The notes under the pieces were generated by a model. That model searched no databases. It saw nothing but the letters and a program-made list of their open reading frames with translations, and was not told the origin of the DNA. 64,000 nucleotides of DNA from Rhodospirillaceae bacterium (GTDB lineage: Bacteria; Pseudomonadota; Alphaproteobacteria; Rhodospirillales; UBA2165): assembly GCA_018649725.1 (NCBI GenBank), contig JABIHH010000009.1:1-64000 (forward strand), given 5' to 3'. The position numbers were made by a program, and so were the translations under genes. Shown here piece after piece: positions 53,280-64,000 of the stretch (position 1 is its first letter; each line of letters begins with the position of its first letter).

Positions 53280-53309
53280 ATGGTCGCCGGATTTCCTGCG
53301 GCCATTTTT
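53280..53309 (+). terminator. intrinsic terminator after sdhCDAB
   Basis: ATGGTCGCCGG and CCTGCGGCCAT pair over 11 bp with one mismatch and one G-U, a 4-nt loop, and T5 follows. It sits 27 bp after the sdhB stop and 14 bp before the start of the PaiB-like gene. Confidence 0.85.
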
Positions 53310-53322
53310 ATTGGAGGTCAAA

Positions 53323-53931
53323 ATGTATAGTCCTAAGGTTCATGTTGAAGAGCGTTTGGATGTTCTGCAAGACGTCATGCGGATGCATGGTTGGGCGATT
53401 TTAGTTGGGAGTGGTGAGGCGGCTCCGCAAGCGACCCACCTGCCCTTTGTGCTGGATGAGACCCGAGGGCCAAACGGTACGCTCGTCTCGCATATGGCGA
53501 AGGCCAACCCCCACTGGCAAAACTTCGAAAATAGCGGCGAGGCATTGGTTATATTCTGGGGGCCGCACGCTTATATCTCGCCCGGCTGGTACGAAAATCA
53601 ACCTTCCGTGCCAACTTGGAATTATGTCACGGTGCATGCCTATGGTAAGCCGCGTTTGATAGAGGGCGAAGAAGCCATGATGGCGGCGCAAAAGAGTTTG
53701 GTTGAGACTTATGAAGGTGCCGAAGGCTGGAAACTTGAGAGCCAACCGGAGAAATTTATCAAGGGTATGCTGTCAGGTATCATTTGTTTTGAGATTCCCA
53801 TCACCCGGCTTGAAGGCAAATTCAAGATGAGCCAGAATCGCCCTGCGAGCGATCTTCCCGGGATCGTCGAGGGGCTCCGCAATCGCGCTGAAGGTGATGA
53901 TCTCGAAATTGCGGAAATGTTGGACGATTAG
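53323..53931 (+). CDS. PaiB-like FMN-binding protein
   Basis: The 202-residue protein has the FMN-binding split-barrel fold of the PaiB/FMN_bind_2 family: GWAILVGSGEAAPQATHLPF near the N-terminus, then GPHAYISPGWYENQPSVPTWNYVTVHAYG. The name negative transcriptional regulator comes from Bacillus PaiB. Function in other bacteria is unclear. ATG 53323 follows GGAGGTC; the track start (TTG) is the RBS. Confidence 0.88.
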   Translation: MYSPKVHVEERLDVLQDVMRMHGWAILVGSGEAAPQATHLPFVLDETRGPNGTLVSHMAKANPHWQNFENSGEALVIFWGPHAYISPGWYENQPSVPTWNYVTVHAYGKPRLIEGEEAMMAAQKSLVETYEGAEGWKLESQPEKFIKGMLSGIICFEIPITRLEGKFKMSQNRPASDLPGIVEGLRNRAEGDDLEIAEMLDD

Positions 53932-53994
53932 ATTCAAGCTGGCTTTTTGACTCTGATTCCGTTTATCATTTTCTCATAAGCCTGGGAGGCGCAT

Positions 53995-54465
53995 GTGTCG
54001 GGATTTCTGACAAATTTAAAAGAGCAATATGACACGCTGATCGAGCGCCATCATAACCTGCCATTTCTAAAGGCGACGATGGCGGCTTGTGCACTGGTGG
54101 CGACTGCCGACGGTGAGGTGAGTTTCTCCGAGCGCGTCCGGGTCGATCAGATCATCGAGACTTTGGAGCACCTCCAGGTTTATGATCCCCATGAGGCGGT
54201 GAATATTTTTGTCGATTTCTGTGAGGCGATCCAGTCTTCGCCCAGCGCAGGCCACCCGAAAGTCCTAAGTCAATTAGATGTCGTCAAAGACAATCCCGAA
54301 ACCGCGTCGCTGCTCATTCGCCTGTGTCTTGCGGTGGCTGAAGCAAACGGTAAGACCAGTCTGGTTGACCAAATTGAGATTGTCACATTGTGCAGCTATT
54401 TGGAAATTGACCCGGCGCATTTCGGTTTGTATCGGACGGATTTGGTCGACCAATTGCCTGGTTAG
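53995..54465 (+). CDS. TerB-family protein
   Basis: The 156-residue all-helical TerB fold shows ACALVATADGEVSFSERVRVDQII and a second half with RLCLAVAEANGKTSLVDQIEI, each with the metal-binding acidic DGE/NGK motif. The start is GTG at 53995 with GGGAGG five bases before it; an overlapping ATG at 53993 is out of frame. Other ter genes are absent, so tellurite resistance is unlikely to be its role here. Confidence 0.84.
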   Translation: MSGFLTNLKEQYDTLIERHHNLPFLKATMAACALVATADGEVSFSERVRVDQIIETLEHLQVYDPHEAVNIFVDFCEAIQSSPSAGHPKVLSQLDVVKDNPETASLLIRLCLAVAEANGKTSLVDQIEIVTLCSYLEIDPAHFGLYRTDLVDQLPG

Positions 54466-54477
54466 ACAGCTTATCTC

Positions 54478-55152
54478 TTAAGATTCAACCTCTACTCTAT
54501 TATTTTTGATATAGCGAATAAGCCGCGGCAGAAAGACAATGGCTGCCAAGAGGCCAAGCGCGATTAGGGCTATTTCAACCGAGGCGCTGTTTCCCGCAAC
54601 AGCTTCGCGCCCGGCATAACCCAGATAGACATAAGCAATATCGCCCGGGATCATGCAGATGAAAGAGGCTATGACATAGTGAGAGGTTTTAATGCGTGTC
54701 AGACCCAAGGCGTAATTCAAGATATTGTAGGGGAACAGTGGGACCAGTCTGACAAAAGCGACAAACCGCCAGCCCTCAGCCTCAACACCTTCAATGGATT
54801 TGCGGACCCAGCCATCGCCGCTAATTTTTTTCTGAACAAACTCCGAGGCGATATAGCGGGCCACCAAAAATGCCAATAAGGCGCCTATCGTTGAGGCAAT
54901 CAGATTATAGATTGCGCCCCAAAAAGGCCCAAAGGCTACCCCGGCGGCGATTGCCATCAGGCTACCAGGAACAAAAAAGACTGCACCGATAGATCGGCTT
55001 AGAATATAAATAAGTGGCCCTAACACGCCGAAGCCAGCAATCCAGCCGACGATAACTTCGACTTTTAGGCTTTGATGGTTCAGTATCCCCCAAACAATTA
55101 TACTGCCGATGAAGGCGGCTAGAATAATTCGTTTGATCGTCGTGCCTTGCAT
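54478..55152 (-). CDS. TVP38/TMEM64-family membrane protein
   Basis: This 224-residue membrane protein has about five or six hydrophobic segments and the SNARE-associated/VTT motif region (FVPGSLMAIAAGVAFGPFWGAIYNLIASTIGALLAFLVARY, then RLVPLFPYNILNYALGLT). DedA/TVP38 relatives are linked to membrane homeostasis and envelope stress. It is convergent with the TerB gene. The 201-bp gap before zapE holds no ORF. Confidence 0.9.
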   Translation of the reverse strand: MQGTTIKRIILAAFIGSIIVWGILNHQSLKVEVIVGWIAGFGVLGPLIYILSRSIGAVFFVPGSLMAIAAGVAFGPFWGAIYNLIASTIGALLAFLVARYIASEFVQKKISGDGWVRKSIEGVEAEGWRFVAFVRLVPLFPYNILNYALGLTRIKTSHYVIASFICMIPGDIAYVYLGYAGREAVAGNSASVEIALIALGLLAAIVFLPRLIRYIKNNRVEVES

Positions 55153-55353
55153 TAGTACTCCTGGCTATTTCTGCTCACAGTATAGCAATATCAACGGTAA
55201 ACGCCGGGTAATGAATATGTGATCCATTCGAATTTGCGCGATGATTACAGGATATCTAATTGATTTAATTGTTCAATCTGAAATCACACAATTTGGTGTG
55301 TCCGGATGTTAAATCGCTTTACATGGCGGGCTGCCAGTCTTAAGTAGCCTTTT

Positions 55354-56502
55354 ATGACGAACGAAACTAAAGCTCTGCAAGGCCCACTTTTCACCTATCG
55401 TGATCGGGTCCAGGCTGGTGATCTCAATGCGGATCCGGCGCAAGAGTTGTTGGCTGAGAAGCTGCAAAGTCTCTATCGAGCACTCAGTGGCTATCAGCCC
55501 GCCTCAGGTAAAGTTGGCTGGAAAGACCGGTTTGGTCTCAACTCGCAAAAATCACGCCGCCGGGAGGAGCCGCTGCAAGGTCTCTATATCTTTGGCGATG
55601 TCGGGCGCGGTAAATCCATGCTGATGGATCTGTTTTTTGAGACCGCTCCGATTGAGCGCAAACGCCGGGTCCATTTCCACGCCTTTTTGCAAGACGTCCA
55701 TGCCCGTTTTAACGCGTTCCGCAACAACAACAGCGATGGCGGTGATCCGGTGCCAAGCGTCGTTGAGGCTATTGCCGATGAAGCCTGGCTGCTTTGCTTT
55801 GATGAGTTGCAGGTGGTTAATATTGTCGATGCGATGATCCTTGGTCGTTTGTTCGAAGGACTATTGGAGCGCGACGTGGTGATTGTCGCGACTTCCAACC
55901 GACCGCCGGGTGATCTTTATAAAGATGGCCTCCAGCGCGAGAAATTTCTGCCCTTTATCGATCTCATCAGTGCACGTCTCGATATTTTGCAACTCGGCGC
56001 TGCCCGCGACTATCGATTGGAGCGCATGCTGGGGATGCAGGTCTATCACCAACCGTTGGATGACCAGGCGAAAAGCGATCTCGATCGTTATTTCGCCGAA
56101 CTGACCAAAGGCTATACGCCAGCGGCTGACAAGATTGAGGTAAAAGGCCGCATCGTTGAAATCCCTCAAGCGGCGGCTGGCGTTGGGCGCACCAGTTTTA
56201 ACAATCTTTGCGCCGAAGCTTTGGGACCGGCGGACTATCTTGAGATTGCCGAGCGCTATCACACACTGATCCTGGACGATATCCCGCGCATGGGGGAGGC
56301 CCTTAAAAGTGAGGCCCGGCGGTTTATCACGTTGATAGATGCGCTATACGAAAATAAGGTGAATTTCATTTGTTCTGCAGATGCGCCGCCCAAAGAGCTT
56401 TACGTGCTGGGTGAGGGTGCCTTTGAATTTGAACGCCTGGTTTCACGGCTGATGGAAATGCAATCTGAAGCCTATCTAGCGTTACCGCATGGCGGCACAT
56501 AA
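55354..56502 (+). CDS. zapE: cell division ATPase ZapE (AFG1 family)
   Basis: The 382-residue P-loop ATPase has Walker A GDVGRGKSMLMDLFF, Walker B LLCFDELQVV, and the family segments TSNRPPGDLYKDGLQREKFLPFI and FICSADAPPKELY. E. coli ZapE acts on FtsZ. Relatives of yeast AFG1 bind mitochondrial proteins. zapE next to mdh and the suc genes is a known alphaproteobacterial order. Confidence 0.93.
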   Translation: MTNETKALQGPLFTYRDRVQAGDLNADPAQELLAEKLQSLYRALSGYQPASGKVGWKDRFGLNSQKSRRREEPLQGLYIFGDVGRGKSMLMDLFFETAPIERKRRVHFHAFLQDVHARFNAFRNNNSDGGDPVPSVVEAIADEAWLLCFDELQVVNIVDAMILGRLFEGLLERDVVIVATSNRPPGDLYKDGLQREKFLPFIDLISARLDILQLGAARDYRLERMLGMQVYHQPLDDQAKSDLDRYFAELTKGYTPAADKIEVKGRIVEIPQAAAGVGRTSFNNLCAEALGPADYLEIAERYHTLILDDIPRMGEALKSEARRFITLIDALYENKVNFICSADAPPKELYVLGEGAFEFERLVSRLMEMQSEAYLALPHGGT

Positions 56503-58120
<1,618 letters not shown>

Positions 58121-58129
58121 GTATAAACC

Positions 58130-58159
58130 GCGGAACTTGGCAACAAATCCAGGTTCCGC
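58130..58159 (+). other. hairpin between mdh and sucC
   Basis: GCGGAACTTGG and CCAGGTTCCGC pair over 11 bp (one G-U) with an 8-nt loop. No T-tract follows, so it is more likely an mRNA processing or stabilising structure, or a partial terminator, than a full stop for the operon. It lies 10 bp after the mdh stop. Confidence 0.6.
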
Positions 58160-58182
58160 ACTAACTTAAGGGCTAGAGGCTT

Positions 58183-59382
58183 ATGAATATTCACGAGTAT
58201 CAAGCGAAGCAGATTTTGTCGAAATATGGCGTGGCCGTGCTTAAAGGTGGTGTTGCCTATACAGCAACTGAAGCCGAAGCCGTTGCCAAAGATTTGGGCG
58301 GCCCGATTTGGGTGGTTAAATCTCAAATTCATGCCGGCGGTCGCGGTAAGGGTAGTTTCAAAGAAGATACTGCTGGGAGTGCCGGCGGTGTGCGGGTGAT
58401 CAAATCCGTCGAAGAGGTCAAAGAGGCCGCCAATCAAATGCTGGGCGCGACTTTGGTGACCCATCAGACCGGACCAGACGGCAAAGAAGTGAAGCGCGTC
58501 TATATCGAAGATGGCTGTGACATTGATCGTGAACTTTATCTGAGCCTTTTGATCGACCGTGCGACCTCACGCGTGACGGTTATTGCCTGTCAAGAAGGCG
58601 GCATGGATATCGAGGAAGTTGCGGCAGCGACGCCTGAGAAAATCTTGACCATCGATATTGATCCGGCAACCGGCATGAAGGGCTTTCATGCCCGCGAAGT
58701 TGCTTTCGGTCTGGGTCTTTCCGGTGATGAAGTGAAATCGGCGGTAAAGTTTTTGTTGTCGATGTACAAGTTGTTCATTGAGATGGATGCCAGCCAAATT
58801 GAAATTAATCCGCTGGTTGTTACCAAAGGCGGCGACGTGATCGCTCTCGATGCTAAAATGAATTTCGACGACAATGCGCTTTATCGTCATAAAGATGTCG
58901 AAGAGATGCGCGATGAAGATGAGCAAGATGCAGCGGAACTTGAAGCCGAACGTCATGACCTAAATTACATCAAATTGGATGGCAGCATCGGCTGCATGGT
59001 CAATGGCGCGGGTCTCGCCATGTCGACGATGGATATCATCAAGCTGCATGGCGGTGATCCGGCGAACTTCTTGGATGTTGGTGGCGGAGCGACCAAAGAG
59101 CGCGTGACGACAGCGTTTAAAATTATTCTTTCTGATTCCAATGTCGAAGGCATTTTGGTCAATATCTTTGGCGGCATTATGCGCTGTGATGTGATTGCCG
59201 AAGGCGTCATTGCAGCGGCTAAAGAAGTGTCGCTCAACGTGCCCCTCGTGGTTCGCCTCGAAGGCACCAATGTTGAGCTTGGCAAAGAAATTCTGGCCAA
59301 ATCAGGATTGCCGATTATTTCGGGCGATGATCTTGGGGATGCCGCTGAAAAAATTGTTAAAGCAGTTGAGGAGGCGGCATAA
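58183..59382 (+). CDS. sucC: succinyl-CoA synthetase beta subunit
   Basis: The 399-residue ATP-grasp protein has [31 protein letters not shown], and the C-terminal [17 protein letters not shown] and [16 protein letters not shown] motifs. With SucD it makes succinate and ATP/GTP from succinyl-CoA. It overlaps nothing, and sucD starts 1 bp after its stop. Confidence 0.98.
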   Translation: MNIHEYQAKQILSKYGVAVLKGGVAYTATEAEAVAKDLGGPIWVVKSQIHAGGRGKGSFKEDTAGSAGGVRVIKSVEEVKEAANQMLGATLVTHQTGPDGKEVKRVYIEDGCDIDRELYLSLLIDRATSRVTVIACQEGGMDIEEVAAATPEKILTIDIDPATGMKGFHAREVAFGLGLSGDEVKSAVKFLLSMYKLFIEMDASQIEINPLVVTKGGDVIALDAKMNFDDNALYRHKDVEEMRDEDEQDAAELEAERHDLNYIKLDGSIGCMVNGAGLAMSTMDIIKLHGGDPANFLDVGGGATKERVTTAFKIILSDSNVEGILVNIFGGIMRCDVIAEGVIAAAKEVSLNVPLVVRLEGTNVELGKEILAKSGLPIISGDDLGDAAEKIVKAVEEAA

Positions 59383-59383
59383 A

Positions 59384-60259
59384 ATGGCTGTTTTAGTAAA
59401 TAAAGATACCAAAGTTATCTGTCAGGGCTTTACCGGCTCACAAGGTACTTTCCATTCCGAGCAAGCGATTGCCTATGGCACCCAAATGGTTGGCGGCGTA
59501 ACGCCAGGCAAGGGTGGCTCTACCCATCTTGATTTGCCGGTGTTTGATACGGTTGCCGATGCGGTCGAGAAAACCGGCGCCAATGCGTCGGTGATTTATG
59601 TGCCGCCGCCCTTTGCTGCCGAAGCCATTCTTGAGGCAATCGATTGTGAGATTCCACTCGCGATCTGTATCACCGAAGGTATTCCGGTTTTAGATATGGT
59701 TGAAGTTAAGCGGGCTTTGGCCGGTTCTTCGACCCGCCTTGTTGGGCCAAACTGCCCAGGTGTGATTACCCCAGGTGAATGTAAAATCGGCATCATGCCG
59801 GGTCACATCCACCAACGCGGCAAAATTGGTGTGGTGTCTCGTTCAGGTACGCTGACCTATGAGGCGGTTGGTCAAACCACAACTGTGGGTCTTGGTCAGA
59901 CGACTTGTATCGGTATCGGTGGTGATCCGGTAAACGGCACCAACTTTATCGATTGCTTGGAAATGTTCTTAGATGACGATGAAACCGAAGGCATTATTAT
60001 GATCGGCGAGATCGGTGGTTCGGCTGAAGAAGAAGCGGCTGACTTCATTAAATCTTCAAAAGTTAAGAAGCCGATGGTTGGTTTTATTGCTGGCGTTACA
60101 GCACCTCCAGGTCGCCGGATGGGCCACGCGGGTGCAATTATCGCCGGCGGTAAAGGTGGTGCGCAAGATAAGATTGAAGCGCTGCGGAGTGCCGGTATTA
60201 ATGTCGCCGATTCACCTGCAGCACTTGGCAGTACCATGCTGGAAACAATGAAAGGCTAA
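59384..60259 (+). CDS. sucD: succinyl-CoA synthetase alpha subunit
   Basis: The 291-residue protein starts [21 protein letters not shown]. The CoA-binding fold and the phospho-His region [17 protein letters not shown] are clear. The track ORF extends far into sucC in another frame, so ATG 59384, directly after the sucC stop, is chosen. Confidence 0.98.
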   Translation: MAVLVNKDTKVICQGFTGSQGTFHSEQAIAYGTQMVGGVTPGKGGSTHLDLPVFDTVADAVEKTGANASVIYVPPPFAAEAILEAIDCEIPLAICITEGIPVLDMVEVKRALAGSSTRLVGPNCPGVITPGECKIGIMPGHIHQRGKIGVVSRSGTLTYEAVGQTTTVGLGQTTCIGIGGDPVNGTNFIDCLEMFLDDDETEGIIMIGEIGGSAEEEAADFIKSSKVKKPMVGFIAGVTAPPGRRMGHAGAIIAGGKGGAQDKIEALRSAGINVADSPAALGSTMLETMKG

Positions 60260-60303
60260 ACACTCGGCCGTTTATTGTTTGGGTTTAATAGGGGTTATTG
60301 AGG

Positions 60304-63225
60304 ATGGCGGATTCGACTGAATCGATTTTTACAGGAGCCAATGCAGCTTTCATTGCTGAATTGTATGATCGATATTTAGCTGATCCAAATTCAGTGGATC
60401 AAAGCTGGGCCGCTGTTTTTGCCGATCTGGGCGATGATCCAACTGACATCCAGGGTGAAATCAAGGGCGCTAGCTGGGCGCGTTCCACGACCAGCGTCAT
60501 TGGCGTCAGTGATCCGGACGAGAAGCCTAAAAAACCAAACGGTGCAACGCCTGCTGTCTCGACTGAAAAAATTAATGAGATTGCCCAGCGCTCTATTCGG
60601 GCACGTATTCTCATTCGGTCTTACCGGGTGCGGGGTCATTTGCATGCGCAATTTGATCCGTTGGGATTGCTCGGTGCCGGTTATCACCGCGAGCTTGACT
60701 ACAAGACCTATGACTTCACCGAAGAAGATTTGGGCAAAGAAATTTATCTCGACACTATGACCAGCATGGCCGGCAAGGAGACAGCGACCTTGCAGGAAAT
60801 TCTCGATACCATGCGGGACTCCTATTGCAGCTCCATCGGTGTTGAATATATGCATATCCAGGAAATGGAAGAACGCGCCTGGATCCAAGAGCATGTCGAG
60901 GGCATCGATTATAAGTCCAAATATTCTCCGGATTTGCGCCGTGCCATATACAAAGATATGGTCGAAGCGGAAGGGTTCGAGACCTACCTCCAGATGAAGC
61001 ACACCGGCACCAAGCGTTTTGGTTTGGATGGTGGAGAAAGTCTTATCCCATTTATGGAGCGGATGTTGCGGACGGCGGCTTATGTCGGTGTCGAAGAGGT
61101 CGTCATCGGTATGCCGCATCGGGGCCGGCTTAATGTTCTGGCCCGCACCATGGGCAAACCCTATGTCGCAATTTTCTCGGAATTTCAGGGTAATTCAGCT
61201 CATCCCGAAGATGTCCAAGGTTCCGGCGATGTGAAGTATCACCTCGGAGCATCGGCGGACCGCGAGTTTACTGAAGGTAAGATGCACCTCTCGCTGACCG
61301 CCAATCCGTCTCATCTGGAATGTGTAAATCCGGTGGTGCTGGGCAAAGTCCGCGCCAAGCAAACCCAACGCGGTAATGAAGAGCGTGACAAGGTTATGGG
61401 ATTGCTGATGCATGGTGATGCGGCTTTTGCCGGTCAGGGCATCGTGCCGGAAAGTCTCGATCTCTCGCAGATCAGGGGCTACCGTACCGGCGGCACAATC
61501 CATGTTGTCGTCAACAATCAAATTGGCTTTACCACCAATCCAATGAGTTCCAGATCGACGCCGTATCCGACCGATGTTGCCAAAGGCATGCAGGCGCCGA
61601 TCTTCCACGTCAACGGTGATGATCCGGAAGCGGTGGTTCGGGTCGCTGATCTAGCGGCGCAGTTCCGACAAAAATTCAAACGTGATGTGGTTGTTGATAT
61701 TTTTTGTTATCGCCGGCACGGCCATAATGAAGGCGATGAGCCGATGTTCACGCAGCCGAAGATGTATACGGCGATTGCCAAACATCCAACGACGCGCGAG
61801 ATCTACCGCGAAAAATTGCTCAAAGCCGGTGAGCTTACTCTCGATGAAGTCGAAAAAATTGAAACCGATTTCCGCGCGCATCTTGATAGCGAGTTTGAAG
61901 CTGCCCCCAATTATAAAACCAATAAAGCCGATTGGCTTGAGGGCGAATGGGTTGGTCTTGCTGCCCTTGAGGGTGAGGAAGAAAAGCGTGATGACGATAC
62001 CTCCGTCGATATTGATGTGTTGAAGGAAATTGGCCATTCCCTGGCGCGCGTGCCGGAGGGGATCAATGTGAACTCCAAACTCTTGCGCCAGCTCAAAGCC
62101 AAAACCAAAATGATGGAAACCGGTGAGAACCTCGACTGGGCAATGGCCGAAGCTTTAGCTTACGGCTCTTTATTGGTTGAAGGTCACCCGGTTCGTCTAT
62201 CAGGCCAGGATTCAGGGCGCGGTACCTTCTCGCACCGCCACGCCGTGATCGTTGATCAGGAGAATGAAAATCGCTATTTCCCGTTGAGTGAAATTCGCCC
62301 CGGCGAGCAGGCCGATTTCGAAGTGATGGATAGCCCGCTCTCTGAATTTGCTGTGCTGGGTTATGAATATGGCTATTCTTTGGCTGAACCTAAAACGCTG
62401 ACCTTATGGGAGGCGCAGTTTGGAGATTTTGCCAATACCGCCCAGGTAATTTTCGATCAGTTTATTTCTTCCGGCGAATCTAAATGGCTGCGCATGTCAG
62501 GCCTCGTGATGCTTCTGCCTCACGGTATGGAAGGTCAGGGCCCGGAACATTCATCTGCTCGGTTGGAGCGCTTTTTACAGCTTTGCGCCGAAGATAATTT
62601 ACAGGTCGTGAACGTAACCGCGCCGGCCAATTTCTTCCACGCGCTTCGCCGTCAAGTTAAGCGTAATTTCCGCAAACCGATGATCGTCATGTCACCAAAA
62701 TCACTGCTGCGCCACAAGTTGAACATTTCAACTTTGGATGAAATGGGACCCGGTACTCATTTCCGCCGTGTATTGCCGGAAGTCGATAAGCTTGTTGCCA
62801 AAGACAAAGTGAAGCGCATCGTTTTGTGCTCTGGAAAAATATATTTTGATCTCCTAGAGACGCGCCGCGAGAAAAAAATCAATGACGTCGCGATCGTCAG
62901 GGTAGAGCAACTTTATCCGTGGCCGCGCATGGGAATTACCAATCAGATTAAACAATATCCAAATGCGGATGTTGTGTGGTGTCAGGAAGAAGCCTCCAAT
63001 CAGGGTGCGTGGCATTTTGCCAGTGATCGTTTGAATTACATTCTCGCTGGCCTGGATAAAAAAGCTAAGCAAGCGCGCCAAGTTATTTACGCTGGTCGTA
63101 AAGCTTCGGCTTCACCAGCAACCGGGTCGCTTAAAGTTCATAATAAAGAGCAAGCGTTTTTGATTGATCAAGCGCTGAGCGGAAAAGCTAAAGACATCGT
63201 GCAACCCTACATGCCTATTCAATAA
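60304..63225 (+). CDS. sucA: 2-oxoglutarate dehydrogenase E1 component
   Basis: This 973-residue TPP-dependent E1 has N-terminal SIFTGANAAFIAELYDRYLADP, the GMPHRGRLNVLARTMGKPY segment, TPP-site GDAAFAGQGIV, CYRRHGHNEGDEPMFTQP and SGQDSGRGTFSHRHAV. ATG 60304 is chosen; the track start is a TTG two codons earlier. It decarboxylates 2-oxoglutarate and passes the succinyl group to SucB lipoyl domains. Confidence 0.98.
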   Translation: MADSTESIFTGANAAFIAELYDRYLADPNSVDQSWAAVFADLGDDPTDIQGEIKGASWARSTTSVIGVSDPDEKPKKPNGATPAVSTEKINEIAQRSIRARILIRSYRVRGHLHAQFDPLGLLGAGYHRELDYKTYDFTEEDLGKEIYLDTMTSMAGKETATLQEILDTMRDSYCSSIGVEYMHIQEMEERAWIQEHVEGIDYKSKYSPDLRRAIYKDMVEAEGFETYLQMKHTGTKRFGLDGGESLIPFMERMLRTAAYVGVEEVVIGMPHRGRLNVLARTMGKPYVAIFSEFQGNSAHPEDVQGSGDVKYHLGASADREFTEGKMHLSLTANPSHLECVNPVVLGKVRAKQTQRGNEERDKVMGLLMHGDAAFAGQGIVPESLDLSQIRGYRTGGTIHVVVNNQIGFTTNPMSSRSTPYPTDVAKGMQAPIFHVNGDDPEAVVRVADLAAQFRQKFKRDVVVDIFCYRRHGHNEGDEPMFTQPKMYTAIAKHPTTREIYREKLLKAGELTLDEVEKIETDFRAHLDSEFEAAPNYKTNKADWLEGEWVGLAALEGEEEKRDDDTSVDIDVLKEIGHSLARVPEGINVNSKLLRQLKAKTKMMETGENLDWAMAEALAYGSLLVEGHPVRLSGQDSGRGTFSHRHAVIVDQENENRYFPLSEIRPGEQADFEVMDSPLSEFAVLGYEYGYSLAEPKTLTLWEAQFGDFANTAQVIFDQFISSGESKWLRMSGLVMLLPHGMEGQGPEHSSARLERFLQLCAEDNLQVVNVTAPANFFHALRRQVKRNFRKPMIVMSPKSLLRHKLNISTLDEMGPGTHFRRVLPEVDKLVAKDKVKRIVLCSGKIYFDLLETRREKKINDVAIVRVEQLYPWPRMGITNQIKQYPNADVVWCQEEASNQGAWHFASDRLNYILAGLDKKAKQARQVIYAGRKASASPATGSLKVHNKEQAFLIDQALSGKAKDIVQPYMPIQ

Positions 63226-63244
63226 AGAGTGAATTGAGGAAATT

Positions 63245-64000
63245 ATGGCTACTGAAATCAAAGTACCAACATTAGGCGAATCCCTAACCGAGGGAACCGT
63301 TGCGACCTGGCTAAAATCGGTCGGTGATGCGGTCGCAGTTGATGAGCCGATCCTTGAGTTGGAGACCGACAAGGTCACAATGGAAGTTAATGCACCGGTG
63401 GCGGGTACGCTAACCGAAATTATTGCGGAAGCGGGTGCCGAAGTTGAAGTTGGCGCGACGCTGGGTGTGATTGGCGATGGTGCGGCTGCCCCGGCACCTG
63501 AGGCTGCCGCTTCTGCTCCTGCAGCTGCTCCGGCTCCTGCGGCAAGTGGTGGTGGCGAAGCGGTTGATATTGTTGTCCCGATGTTGGGTGAAAGCCTGAC
63601 CGAAGGTACGGTGGCGAACTGGCTTAAATCCGTGGGTGACGCCGTTGCTCAAGATGAGCCTTTGCTCGAGCTGGAAACCGATAAAGTCACCATGGAAGTC
63701 AATGCACCAAGTGCTGGAACGCTGACAGAAATTCTGGCAGATGTCGGCAGCGAAGTTGAAGTCGGTGCGATCTTGGGTCGCCTTGGCGGATCTGGCGCTG
63801 CGGCTGCCCCTGCACCGGCGGCGGCCCCCACTGAGGCCCCGACCGTAGCCGCCTCAAGCGATGGTATTCAAATGTCGCCGGCTGTGCGTAAGCTCGTTGA
63901 AGACGAAGGCTATGATGCAACGCAAATCCCAGCGACTGGCAAAGACGGACGTCTGACCAAAGGCGACGTGTTGGCCTATCAGAAGGCGGGCGGTGCACCA
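63245..64000 (+). CDS. sucB: 2-oxoglutarate dehydrogenase E2 (partial), with two lipoyl domains
   Basis: The ORF is open at the right edge (252 codons seen) and is missing from the track for that reason. Two lipoyl domains lie in tandem: residues 2-78 with Lys43 in [11 protein letters not shown] and about 106-181 with Lys147 in the same motif, separated by an Ala/Pro linker. Another linker and an E3-binding domain ([32 protein letters not shown]) follow. The catalytic domain is beyond the window. Most bacterial E2o proteins have one lipoyl domain. The start is ATG 63245 with GAGGAAATT upstream, 19 bp after sucA. Confidence 0.96.
   Translation, partial: MATEIKVPTLGESLTEGTVATWLKSVGDAVAVDEPILELETDKVTMEVNAPVAGTLTEIIAEAGAEVEVGATLGVIGDGAAAPAPEAAASAPAAAPAPAASGGGEAVDIVVPMLGESLTEGTVANWLKSVGDAVAQDEPLLELETDKVTMEVNAPSAGTLTEILADVGSEVEVGAILGRLGGSGAAAAPAPAAAPTEAPTVAASSDGIQMSPAVRKLVEDEGYDATQIPATGKDGRLTKGDVLAYQKAGGAP

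Overview
This window looks like a chromosomal segment of an alphaproteobacterium, probably a Rhodospirillales-like free-living aerobe with a GC content a little above 50% by eye. The placement rests on gene order and content, not on a database search: ffh-rpsP-rimM-trmD-rplS running into leuC-leuD-leuB-asd, sdhCDAB, mdh-sucCDAB, a full ccmABCDEFGHI cytochrome c maturation set, and a class I PHA synthase with phasin, PhaR and PhaJ. I see no prophage, CRISPR array, insertion sequence or plasmid module. Nearly all of the window is housekeeping chromosome, so most of the unusual signal is in intergenic DNA and in odd protein tails.

Layout. 0-8 kb: tRNA-Ser(GGA), a small membrane protein, lepA, two NnrU-family proteins flanking an orphan solute-binding protein, a HpcH/HpaI-type aldolase, a GST, folD, DUF167 and YggT. 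8-12 kb: polyhydroxyalkanoate cluster (phaC and phasin on minus; phaR and phaJ on plus) with three matching 15-bp operator-like sites between phasin and phaR. 12-17 kb: membrane spermidine-synthase-like protein, VUT/YhhQ transporter, DUF983, MscS channel, DHH phosphoesterase. 16.7-24.5 kb: ccmABCDEFGHI on minus, ending in an apparently exported fumarylacetoacetase-fold protein joined to ccmI by a 4-nt overlap. 24.5-31.3 kb: Rieske oxygenase, acnA, DUF1223 protein and pgk, with two intergenic loci that look like small-RNA genes. 31.3-34.2 kb: a nest of dispersed palindromic repeats, a chemoreceptor-like protein with a degenerate signalling tip, and a small orphan ORF.

34-48 kb: ftsY, mtaB, dapF, a ferredoxin-like protein and two XRE regulators on minus; then ffh-rpsP-rimM-trmD-rplS, leuCDB and asd on plus, and a response regulator on minus. 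ffh has an intrinsic-terminator structure only 23 nt before its start codon. 48.5-49.9 kb is a 1.4-kb gene-free stretch with a strongly structured element, an inverted repeat and an AT-rich patch carrying DnaA-box-like sites. 49.9-64 kb: sdhCDAB, a PaiB-like protein, a TerB-like protein, a TVP38-family membrane protein, zapE, then mdh-sucC-sucD-sucA-sucB. The last gene runs off the right edge.

Metabolic theme. Aconitase, succinate dehydrogenase, malate dehydrogenase, succinyl-CoA synthetase and 2-oxoglutarate dehydrogenase E1/E2 make up most of the oxidative TCA cycle. They sit with cytochrome c assembly and carbon storage as PHA. The most striking protein feature is an 85-residue Lys/Ala-rich, histone-H1-like tail fused in frame to malate dehydrogenase. 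S16 carries a long acidic Ala/Glu repeat tail and L19 a mixed-charge tail. The most promising non-coding candidates are the minus-strand locus at 25.9-26.0 kb and the plus-strand locus at 29.87-30.02 kb. Each is a series of hairpins with C-rich loops or linkers ending in an intrinsic terminator, and the second is preceded by phased T-tracts and an 18-bp palindrome.
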